29,915 nucleotides of DNA from Eubacterium sp. (GTDB lineage Bacteria; Bacillota; Clostridia; Oscillospirales; Acutalibacteraceae). Positions 22,798 to 29,915 of this stretch are shown here, piece after piece. Location: assembly GCA_014465955.1 (NCBI GenBank), contig JACTVT010000025.1, forward strand, positions 1-29,915, read 5' to 3'. The notes beneath the pieces were generated by a model. It searched no databases. It was not told where the DNA came from and saw only the letters and a program-made list of their open reading frames with translations. Both the position numbers and the translations under genes were made by a program. Each line of letters starts with the position of its first letter. Position 1 is the first letter of the stretch.

Positions 22798-23759
22798 TGG
22801 CAGAACAGATAATTACATTTGATGCAGTTGAGCAGGCAGTAAGCCTGTTCGGCTCGTTTGATGAAAATATTAGATTAATTGAAGATGAGTTCGGCGTTTC
22901 TGTTATCAGCAGGGGCAGTGATTTGAAAATCTGCGGCAGTGAGGAGCAGGTCTCGCTGGCAGTAAGAGCACTGAACAGTCTGCTTGTGCTTATCAAAAAA
23001 GGTGAGCCCTTAACAAGCCAGAATGTGCGTTATGCAATCAGCCTTGTTAATGAGGGAAACGAGGATAAACTTTCCTCTATGTCATCAGATACCATTTGTA
23101 TAACATCAAAGGGCAGACCCGTTAAGCCAAAAACACTCGGTCAGAAAAAGTACTGCACTGCGATTGAAGAAAATACAATCACCTTCGGCATCGGCCCCGC
23201 AGGTACAGGCAAAACGTATCTTGCTGTTGCAAAGGCGGTTACCGCTTTTCGTGCAAAGGAAGTCAATAAAATTATTTTAACCCGCCCTGCGGTTGAGGCA
23301 GGCGAAAGCCTCGGCTTTCTTCCCGGTGATCTGCAAAGCAAGGTTGATCCGTATTTAAGACCGCTTTATGATGCACTTTTTGATATGCTCGGAGCAGAAA
23401 ATTTTCAGAAATGTCAGGAGCGCGGCTCAATCGAGGTTGCACCGCTTGCTTATATGCGAGGCAGAACGCTTGATGACAGTTTTATTATTCTTGACGAGGC
23501 ACAGAATACGACGCCCGAGCAGATGAAAATGTTTTTAACCCGTCTTGGTTTCAATTCCAAAATGGTTGTAACGGGAGATATAACACAGATTGATTTGCCG
23601 TCAGGCAAAAAATCAGGCTTAAAAAAAGTTATGAAGATACTGAAAAATGTTGACGATATTGCAATGTGCAGGTTTACACAGAAGGATGTAGTCCGTCATA
23701 AACTTGTTCAGGATATCATTAAAGCATACGAAAAATTTGAGAATGAGGAGAAGAGATAA
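22797..23759 (+). CDS. phoH: PhoH family ATPase (PhoH/YbeZ)
   Basis: This 320-residue cytoplasmic P-loop ATPase has Walker A GPAGTGKT at 133-140 and Walker B FIILDEAQN with Asp233 and Glu234. The core also shows TRPAVEAGESLGFLPGD and VVTGDITQIDLP. The N-terminal 110 residues contain a KH-like RNA-binding part typical of the long bacterial PhoH proteins. Its role with YbeY in RNA metabolism is inferred from family and gene order. ATG overlaps the preceding stop (TAATG), and ybeY follows 3 bases after its stop, so the three genes are translationally coupled. Confidence 0.95.
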   Translation: MAEQIITFDAVEQAVSLFGSFDENIRLIEDEFGVSVISRGSDLKICGSEEQVSLAVRALNSLLVLIKKGEPLTSQNVRYAISLVNEGNEDKLSSMSSDTICITSKGRPVKPKTLGQKKYCTAIEENTITFGIGPAGTGKTYLAVAKAVTAFRAKEVNKIILTRPAVEAGESLGFLPGDLQSKVDPYLRPLYDALFDMLGAENFQKCQERGSIEVAPLAYMRGRTLDDSFIILDEAQNTTPEQMKMFLTRLGFNSKMVVTGDITQIDLPSGKKSGLKKVMKILKNVDDIAMCRFTQKDVVRHKLVQDIIKAYEKFENEEKR

Positions 23760-23762
23760 ACA

Positions 23763-24266
23763 ATGGAAAAAGTAAAAGTGGCTATTTCAAACTTACAGAA
23801 AGATGTTAAAATTCCGACTGGCATAAGACTTTTGATTCGCCGCTGCTGCCATGCAGTGCTTGAACTTGAAAATTTTGAGGGTTCAGCCGAAATTTCCGTA
23901 ACTTTTGTAAATAATGCGCAGATACACGACCTTAATAAGGAACACAGAAATATTGACAGAGAAACAGATGTGCTTTCATTTCCGCTCGGTGAAAACGGCG
24001 TTTACGATATAAACCTTGATACGGGCGCCAAAATGCTCGGCGATATTGTTATTTCTATTGAAAAGGCAGTTGAGCAGGCAAAACTTTACAATCACCCGCT
24101 TCAAAGGGAAATCGGTTTTTTAACAGTTCATTCAATGCTTCATCTGCTTGGATATGACCACGAGCAGGGCGGTATTGAGGCAGTCAGAATGAGAGAAAAG
24201 GAAGAAACTGTTTTAACGCAGATTGGCTGGAAAAGAGACAGCAGTTATTATATGGAGGAAAATTGA
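23763..24266 (+). CDS. ybeY: Endoribonuclease YbeY (rRNA maturation factor)
   Basis: This 167-residue single-domain metallo-endoribonuclease is needed for 16S rRNA 3' processing and ribosome quality control. The zinc site is the conserved HxxxHxxxxxH: His123, His127 and His133 in VHSMLHLLGYDHEQ. Upstream is the family strand NIDRETDVLSFPLGE. It is of normal length, lies 3 bases after phoH, and its TGA overlaps the era start codon (ATGA). Confidence 0.96.
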   Translation: MEKVKVAISNLQKDVKIPTGIRLLIRRCCHAVLELENFEGSAEISVTFVNNAQIHDLNKEHRNIDRETDVLSFPLGENGVYDINLDTGAKMLGDIVISIEKAVEQAKLYNHPLQREIGFLTVHSMLHLLGYDHEQGGIEAVRMREKEETVLTQIGWKRDSSYYMEEN

Positions 24267-25153
24267 TGACGAAAACTTCGTTTATTGCAATCGTTGGTAA
24301 GCCAAATGTAGGCAAATCATCAATTTTAAATAAGGTTCTTGGTGCAAAAATTGCAATCGTATCATCAAAACCGCAGACTACAAGAACAAGAATTATGGGT
24401 GTGCTGACTGTTGATGAAACTCAACTTGTTTTTACCGATACACCCGGTTATCATAAGCCGCATAACAGGCTCGGCGAATATATGAATAATGCCGTGGGCG
24501 ACAGTATAGGCGGCACGGATACTGTTCTTTTTGTAACAGAGCCGAGGGGCGAACTTGATGAAAAAGAACTTGAACTTATAGATAAGTTTAAAAAAGAAAA
24601 AATGCCCGTAATTCTTGCCATCAACAAAATTGATATGATTAAAGATAAAAAGGAACTGCTTGACAGAATAATTTATCTTTCATCATTTTATGATTTTACT
24701 GCTGTTGTGCCTGTTTCAGCCATTGAGGGCGACGGTATGGCAGATCTTGTTGATGAAATGAAGAAAACGGCGTTTGACAGTCCGCATTTCTTTCCCGACG
24801 ATACACTGACCGACCAGCCTGAAAGAGTGCTTGCCGCTGAAATGATAAGAGAAAAAATTCTTCGTCTTATGGATAAGGAAATTCCGCACGGAATTGCCGT
24901 TTCAATTGAAAAAATGAGTGAGCGAAAAGACAAGCCTATTCTTGATATTGACGCCGTTATTTATTGTGAGCGTGAAACGCATAAAGGTATGGTTATCGGC
25001 AAAAACGGTGCAATTCTTAAAAAGATTTCCACCTTTGCAAGGCAGGATTTAGAGGCGTTTTTTGATGTCAAAGTTAACCTGCATACGTGGGTTAAGGTAA
25101 AAGAAAACTGGCGCAATCGCGAGGGTCTGATTCACAATTTCGGATTGGATTAA
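24266..25153 (+). CDS. era: GTPase Era
   Basis: This 295-residue ribosome-assembly GTPase binds the 3' end of 16S rRNA. G1 is GKPNVGKS at 11-18, G3 is DTPGYH, G4 is NKID, and the G5-like VSAIEG follows. The C-terminal KH domain (about 215-295) contains GMVIGKNGAILKKI. The start is ATG 24266 inside the ybeY stop, with GGAGG ending 7 bases before it; a TTG one codon upstream is unnecessary. Gene order ybeY-era-yqzL-recO is a conserved Bacillota arrangement. Confidence 0.97.
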   Translation: MTKTSFIAIVGKPNVGKSSILNKVLGAKIAIVSSKPQTTRTRIMGVLTVDETQLVFTDTPGYHKPHNRLGEYMNNAVGDSIGGTDTVLFVTEPRGELDEKELELIDKFKKEKMPVILAINKIDMIKDKKELLDRIIYLSSFYDFTAVVPVSAIEGDGMADLVDEMKKTAFDSPHFFPDDTLTDQPERVLAAEMIREKILRLMDKEIPHGIAVSIEKMSERKDKPILDIDAVIYCERETHKGMVIGKNGAILKKISTFARQDLEAFFDVKVNLHTWVKVKENWRNREGLIHNFGLD

Positions 25154-25208
25154 AATGGCACAAATTAAATCATCGTCATAGGATAAGATAAATACAGGCG
25201 GTGATTTT

Positions 25209-25361
25209 ATGCTGGATTCAAACTGGATTCATTTTACCGAAACAGGTAATATAAACTACTATTTGAAGTATAAGGAAAACGAGAAAAAACCGAAGGCTGA
25301 AAATTATGCAGATTTCAACAAAGGGACTTGTAATAAAGGAACAGACGATAGGGGAGAGTGA
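25209..25361 (+). CDS. yqzL: YqzL family small protein, overlapping recO
   Basis: A 50-codon gene sits exactly where yqzL lies in Bacillus, between era and recO. Its start MLDSNWIHFTETGNINYYL matches the YqzL pattern MLDFxWKxFxxTGNIDxYLL. A GGCGGTG ribosome site precedes it. The reading frame continues 53 bases into recO in another frame (25306-25358 plus the stop), giving a longer C-terminal tail than the roughly 45-residue family norm. The function of YqzL is not known. The family match rests on the first 25 residues; the tail is shaped by the overlap. Confidence 0.78.
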   Translation: MLDSNWIHFTETGNINYYLKYKENEKKPKAENYADFNKGTCNKGTDDRGE

Positions 25362-26043
25362 CCGTTTAGTTACTCTCCTTACTGCTGATTACGGACTTAT
25401 AAAAGCCTTTGTGCACAGGGCAAAGCAGTCAAAAAGCAGGCTCGGTTCTGCAACAACTCTTTTTGCTTACAGTGATTTTACCTTATATCGTACCAAAGAT
25501 GCTTTTTCTGTCAGTGATGCTGTGCCTGTTGAAGTTTTTTTTAATTTAAGGCGCGATATTGAAAGGCTTACCCTTGCCCAGTATTTTGCTCAACTTGCTT
25601 ATGAACTTTCTGCTGAAGAGCAGCCTGAAACGGAACTTTTAAGACTTCTTCTGAACTCTCTTCATCTGCTTTGCAAAAGCAGCAAAAGTCCTGCTCTGAT
25701 AAAGTCTGTGTTTGAACTCCGTGCCCTATGTGTCGGTGGTTTTATGCCGTCGGTGCTTGCGTGCGATCAGTGCGGTACATATGAAACGGATTTTATGTAT
25801 TTTGACCCGCTCGAAGGCAAGATTTACTGCGATAACTGCGGCAGGAACGGCGCAATTCGTGTGCCTAAAAATGTTATTACGGCTGTAAGATTTATCTGCC
25901 TTACAGAGCCTGATAAGATTTTCAGTTTTAAACTTGATGAAAATAATATGTCGCTTTTAAATGATATTACGGAAAAATATATGATGATGTGCGTAAACCG
26001 AAGTTTAAGCGCACTTGAATTTTATAAAGGATTAATAGGATAA
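25306..26043 (+). CDS. recO: DNA repair protein RecO
   Basis: This 245-residue recombination mediator loads RecA with RecF and RecR. The N-terminal OB fold (about 1-80) starts QISTKGLVIKEQTIGESDRLVTLLT. A helical middle (about 85-145) is followed by a zinc finger with Cys153, Cys156, Cys175 and Cys178 (CDQCG and CDNCG). ATG 25306 has GAAGG 9 bases upstream and lies inside yqzL in a different frame, so the two are likely to be translationally coupled. mutS2 begins 7 bases after its stop. Confidence 0.95.
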   Translation: MQISTKGLVIKEQTIGESDRLVTLLTADYGLIKAFVHRAKQSKSRLGSATTLFAYSDFTLYRTKDAFSVSDAVPVEVFFNLRRDIERLTLAQYFAQLAYELSAEEQPETELLRLLLNSLHLLCKSSKSPALIKSVFELRALCVGGFMPSVLACDQCGTYETDFMYFDPLEGKIYCDNCGRNGAIRVPKNVITAVRFICLTEPDKIFSFKLDENNMSLLNDITEKYMMMCVNRSLSALEFYKGLIG

Positions 26044-26050
26044 AAACATA

Positions 26051-28423
26051 ATGAACAAACATTTTAAATCACTTGAACTTGATATTGTTCTTAAAATGCT
26101 TGCAGACGAGGCAACCTGCGACGATGCAAAAGACCTTGCTTTATCGTTAAAACCCGTAAAAGATATTAACGAGGCGGAACTTCTGCTCAGCCAGACCGAA
26201 GATGCTTTTTCACTTCTGGCACGCTTCGGTTCACCGTCTTTTTCGGGTCTGCGCAATGTCAATAATGCAGTTTCAAGAGCGGCGGCAGGTGCGTCGCTTA
26301 ATCCCAAAGAACTGCTTGATATTGCTTACACTCTGCGTGCAGTCCGTTCGCTTTATGAGTGGTACGGTCACTGCTCAAATGTAAGAACAAATCTTGATTT
26401 CTTTTTTGAAAATATTACTGTAAATAAATATCTTGAAACTAAAATACTGACTGCAATTATCAGTGAAGAGGAAATTGCAGATACTGCCTCCGAAGAACTT
26501 GCCGAAATCAGACGCAAAATCAGGGCAAAGTCAAATTCCGTGCGCGAAAAACTTGATTCAATCATTCACAGTTCGCATTATCAGAAATATTTGCAGGAGG
26601 CAATTGTAACGCAGCGAAACGGCAGATATGTTGTGCCCGTTAAAGCAGAGCACAGAAACGATGTTCACGGTCTTGTTCACGATACTTCGTCGTCGGGTGC
26701 TACAGTGTTTATTGAGCCTGTTTCTGTTGTAGAGGCAAATAATGACATCAAAATGCTTCAGGGCAAAGAGCGTGATGAAATTCAGCGTATTTTATTTGAA
26801 CTTTCGGCAGATGCAGGCAATTTTGACGAAAGCATTAAAGCGTCTTATGACAGTGCAGTAAGAATAAATCTTATTTTTGCAAAGGCGCAACTTGCTTATA
26901 AAATGAAGGCAACCAAGCCGATTTTAAATGACGAGGGAATGATTGAACTTAAAAATGCACGCCACCCACTGATTGACCCCAAAAAGGTTGTGCCTACCAA
27001 TATTTCCCTGGGAATAGATTTTGATACGCTTGTGATTACAGGACCGAATACAGGCGGTAAAACCGTGTCTATTAAAACGATTGGTCTTTTTACGCTTATG
27101 GCGCAGTGCGGTCTATTGCTTCCTGTTTCAGACAGGTCAAGAGTGTCTGTTTTCAAGAATATTCTTGTCGATGTCGGTGACGAGCAGAGCATACAGCAAA
27201 GCCTGTCCACATTTTCATCTCATATGGTGAATATTATAGATATAATGAAAAGGGCAGACGAAAAGTCGCTCGTTCTGATTGATGAACTCGGTGCAGGTAC
27301 GGACCCTGTAGAGGGTGCGGCGCTCGCCGTGTCAATTATCGAAAATTTAAGAAGCAAAGGCGCAAAAATTGCCGCCACCACGCATTATGCCGAATTAAAG
27401 GCGTATGCGCTTGAAACCGACGGCGTTTCAAACGGCTGCTGTGAGTTTGATGTTGAAACACTTCGCCCTACATACCGTCTTTTAATCGGTGTTCCGGGTA
27501 GGTCAAATGCTTTTGCAATTGTCGCTCACCTTGGTATGGATAAGTCGGTTGTTGAAAATGCAAAAGGCATTGTCGGCAATGAAACCCGCTCGTTTGAGGC
27601 AGTTCTTGAACAACTTGAGATGACAAGGCGTGAACTTGAAAAAGAAAAGGAAAAGGCTGAAAAAGCAACTGAATCTGCCAATAAAATGAGGAGCAGGGCT
27701 CAGTCCGAAAAGGACAAAATCGAACAGTTAAAAGCCAATGAAATGGAAAAAGTTAAGCGCGAGGCTGAAAAGATTATTAATGCCGCCAAACGCCAGAGTT
27801 CTGATTTTCTGCTTCAACTTGAAAAATTGAAGAAAGAGGTAGATACCTCAAATGCAACAGAAGTTGCAAGAAAAACAAGACGTGAAATTAAAAACCGACT
27901 TGGTGAGATGGACGATATTGTTAATCCTCGTGAACTTGCAGATAACTGGGATAATGATTATAAACTGCCGCGTCCCGTTGTGAAAGGTGATTCGGTTATT
28001 ATTCGCTCAATCGGCGAGGGCGAAGTTGTTGAAGTTAAAAACGATAATGTTATCGTTCAGTCAGGTATGCTTAAAACCCGTGTAAAAATGGGCGACTTGA
28101 TGCTGATTGAAAAAAAGAAAAAACAGCCGCCCAAAACAGGCAGAAGTGTTTACAGAACCACATCAAGAGCAGATGCCGATGTTAAAACAGAACTTGATTT
28201 ACGCGGACAGACTGTTGATGAGGCGCTTATGAATTTGAGCCTGTTTATTGATAAATGTGTGCTCAATAATATAAGTGAAATAAGAATTATTCACGGAAAG
28301 GGCACGGGTGCACTGCGTACAGCCGTAACGCAGGAACTCAGAAATCATTCCAATATTGAGGAATTCCGCCTCGGCGTATACGGCGAAGGCGAAAACGGCG
28401 TAACAATAGCAAAATTAAAGTAG
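26051..28423 (+). CDS. mutS2: Endonuclease MutS2 / RqcU
   Basis: This 790-residue protein is linked to suppression of homologous recombination and, in Bacillus, to splitting of collided ribosomes. It has the core/lever domains (about 1-300), an ATPase with Walker A GPNTGGKT at 331-338 and Walker B IDELGAGTDP at 410-419, a long charged coiled coil (about 515-630), a KOW-like segment (GDSVIIRSIGEGEVVEV), and a C-terminal Smr nuclease domain (about 712-790) with LDLRGQTVDEAL and IHGKGTGALR. Start ATG 26051 has TAGGA about 10 bases upstream. Length and domain order are normal for the family. Confidence 0.96.
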   Translation: MNKHFKSLELDIVLKMLADEATCDDAKDLALSLKPVKDINEAELLLSQTEDAFSLLARFGSPSFSGLRNVNNAVSRAAAGASLNPKELLDIAYTLRAVRSLYEWYGHCSNVRTNLDFFFENITVNKYLETKILTAIISEEEIADTASEELAEIRRKIRAKSNSVREKLDSIIHSSHYQKYLQEAIVTQRNGRYVVPVKAEHRNDVHGLVHDTSSSGATVFIEPVSVVEANNDIKMLQGKERDEIQRILFELSADAGNFDESIKASYDSAVRINLIFAKAQLAYKMKATKPILNDEGMIELKNARHPLIDPKKVVPTNISLGIDFDTLVITGPNTGGKTVSIKTIGLFTLMAQCGLLLPVSDRSRVSVFKNILVDVGDEQSIQQSLSTFSSHMVNIIDIMKRADEKSLVLIDELGAGTDPVEGAALAVSIIENLRSKGAKIAATTHYAELKAYALETDGVSNGCCEFDVETLRPTYRLLIGVPGRSNAFAIVAHLGMDKSVVENAKGIVGNETRSFEAVLEQLEMTRRELEKEKEKAEKATESANKMRSRAQSEKDKIEQLKANEMEKVKREAEKIINAAKRQSSDFLLQLEKLKKEVDTSNATEVARKTRREIKNRLGEMDDIVNPRELADNWDNDYKLPRPVVKGDSVIIRSIGEGEVVEVKNDNVIVQSGMLKTRVKMGDLMLIEKKKKQPPKTGRSVYRTTSRADADVKTELDLRGQTVDEALMNLSLFIDKCVLNNISEIRIIHGKGTGALRTAVTQELRNHSNIEEFRLGVYGEGENGVTIAKLK

Positions 28424-28432
28424 TGATGATGA

Positions 28433-29809
28433 ATGGAAAATGATGAAAAAATAGAACTGTTTGAAAATATGCCGGTCAGAAAAGCGGTTATGAAACTGTC
28501 TGTTCCGACAGTTTTAAGTTCGCTTGTAATGGTTATTTATAATCTTGCCGATACTTATTTTGTAGGTATGCTGAATAACCCGATTGAAAACTCGGCAGTA
28601 ACGCTTGCCGCTCCGCTTTTGCTTGCATTTAATGCAGTAAATAATCTTTTCGGTGTCGGCAGTTCAAGTATGATGAGCCGTGCACTCGGCAGAAAGGATT
28701 ATGATACGGTTTACAGAAGTTCTGCCTTTGGTTTTTACTGTTCGGTAATCAGCGGAGCATTGTTTTCTCTGCTTTATATTGTACTGCATATACCGCTGTT
28801 AAAGGTTCTCGGTGCAGACAGTGAAACAATGGCAGCAACCGCTCAGTATCTGAAATGGACAGTCGGCTGCGGCGCAGTGCCTGCAATTTTAAATGTTGTG
28901 CTTGCTTATCTCGTGCGTGCCGAGGGTGCGTCACTTCATGCAAGCGTAGGTACAATGAGCGGCTGCATACTTAATATTATTCTTGACCCGTTTTTTGTTC
29001 TGCCTCAATTTTTGAATATGGGCGCAGCAGGCGCAGGGCTTGCAACATTTATTTCAAACTGCATTGCGTGCATATATTTCTTTGTTCTTCTTTTTGCAAA
29101 AAGAAAAAGTACATATGTGTGTATCAGTCCTAAAAAATTCGGTTTTAAAAAGGAAATCGTGTCAGGCGTTTTTGCCGTCGGAATTCCTGCTTCTATTCAG
29201 AATCTGCTGAATGTTACGGGAATGACGGTGCTTAATAATTTTACTGCGGCGTTCGGCTCTTCTGCAGTTGCCGCAATGGGTATAGCGCAGAAAATCAATA
29301 TGATACCGATGCAGGTGGCACTCGGTTTTTCTCAGGGTATAATGCCGCTGATAAGTTATTCTTATGCAAGTAAAAATGTAAAGCGAATGAAGAAATCACT
29401 TGTGTTTTCAAGTGAAATTTCAATCGGCTTTCTGCTTATGGCAACAATTGGTTTTTACATATTCTCGGGAGGACTTATTTCACTTTTCATGCAAAACGCG
29501 GCTATCGTTGCATATGGCTCAAGGTTTTTGAGAGGAATGTGCCTTTCACTGCCGTTTCTTTGTATGGATTTCATCGCAGTCGGCGTCTTTCAGGCGTGCG
29601 GAATGGGCAAAAAGTCGCTCATTTTTGCCATTATGCGAAAAATTGTGCTTGAAATTCCTGCATTGTTTCTGCTTAATTACATTTATCCGCTTTACGGTCT
29701 TGCTTATGCGCAGACCGTGTCCGAAATCATACTTGCAATTGCTGCAGTTATTACACTTGCAAGTCTTTTCAAAAAATTAAAAGCAGAAAATCATAATTCG
29801 CCTAATTAA
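28433..29809 (+). CDS. MATE family multidrug efflux transporter
   Basis: This 458-residue membrane protein has about 12 hydrophobic helices in two halves, as in NorM/DinF-type cation-coupled exporters. Typical stretches are PTVLSSLVMVIYNLADTYFV near the start, GVGSSSMMSRALGRKD in helix 2-3, and GIAQKINMIPMQVALGFSQG in the second half. Repeat-related residues PxSIQNLLN open the C-terminal half. It begins 9 bases after the mutS2 stop with only a weak ribosome site (GTGATGA), so its translation may depend on mutS2. The substrate is unknown. Confidence 0.93.
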   Translation: MENDEKIELFENMPVRKAVMKLSVPTVLSSLVMVIYNLADTYFVGMLNNPIENSAVTLAAPLLLAFNAVNNLFGVGSSSMMSRALGRKDYDTVYRSSAFGFYCSVISGALFSLLYIVLHIPLLKVLGADSETMAATAQYLKWTVGCGAVPAILNVVLAYLVRAEGASLHASVGTMSGCILNIILDPFFVLPQFLNMGAAGAGLATFISNCIACIYFFVLLFAKRKSTYVCISPKKFGFKKEIVSGVFAVGIPASIQNLLNVTGMTVLNNFTAAFGSSAVAAMGIAQKINMIPMQVALGFSQGIMPLISYSYASKNVKRMKKSLVFSSEISIGFLLMATIGFYIFSGGLISLFMQNAAIVAYGSRFLRGMCLSLPFLCMDFIAVGVFQACGMGKKSLIFAIMRKIVLEIPALFLLNYIYPLYGLAYAQTVSEIILAIAAVITLASLFKKLKAENHNSPN

Positions 29810-29892
29810 TATCCGCCTGAAATATTTGTTGTACTATATTTTGTGTCAATAGTTTTGAAGAAAATTTTATTATAAAAATTATTGATTTCCAC

Positions 29893-29898
29893 TTGACT
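29893..29898 (+). promoter_or_regulatory. Possible -35 box at the window end
   Basis: TTGACT lies in an AT-rich stretch after the MATE gene. A 17-base spacer would place the -10 box just beyond the last base, so only half of a possible promoter is visible. Confidence 0.25.
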
Positions 29899-29915
29899 TA
29901 TTATCTTTGTTTATG

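Noticed and set aside
25155..25181. Eight-codon frame after era
   Set aside because: Too short and without a ribosome site; yqzL starts downstream with better support.

Overview
The window reads as a low-GC chromosomal segment from a gut-type Bacillota, most likely class Clostridia (Ruminococcaceae/Oscillospirales-like). That is inferred from the IreB and YqzL families, a Phe T-box leader on pheST, MutS2, S-layer-homology surface proteins with BspA-type leucine-rich repeats, and intergenic palindromic modules. No tRNA, rRNA, CRISPR array, phage gene or transposase was seen. The species cannot be named from this sequence.

Layout. (1) 58-3030: a MacA/YknX-like membrane-fusion protein and a MacB/YknZ-like permease, with no ATPase gene beside them. 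(2) 3127-4227: nahK, N-acetylhexosamine 1-kinase. (3) 4325-6859: a large secreted protein with transglutaminase-like, LRR_5, Cys-rich and SLH regions. (4) Minus strand 12739-6995: sialidase, then pheS-pheT behind a T-box, then ireB and a small unknown gene. (5) 12875-15481: iron-dependent alcohol dehydrogenase and a second LRR/SLH surface protein. (6) 15482-17363: a repeat-rich spacer and a GPH-family sugar symporter. (7) Minus strand 21867-17628: a tightly packed unit FkbM methyltransferase - MscS channel - TauE/SafE exporter - sulfatase. (8) 21991-29809: a housekeeping run of a soluble CorC/YbeX-like protein, phoH, ybeY, era, yqzL, recO, mutS2 and a MATE transporter.

Theme. Several accessory genes fit breakdown of host-type glycans: a sialidase, a sulfatase, an N-acetylhexosamine kinase and a GPH sugar transporter. 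Neither the sialidase nor the sulfatase has a signal peptide, so the picture is uptake of decorated oligosaccharides followed by trimming in the cytoplasm. The TauE/SafE gene next to the sulfatase would provide an exit for the released sulfur anion. These genes sit as singletons or short operons between core genes, not in one utilisation locus.

The least ordinary observations are the sulfatase/exporter operon, a family of modular palindromes with a compensatory base-pair change, a 50-codon yqzL gene that overlaps recO out of frame, and an Asp-to-Glu change at the presumed catalytic acid of the surface transglutaminase-like domain.
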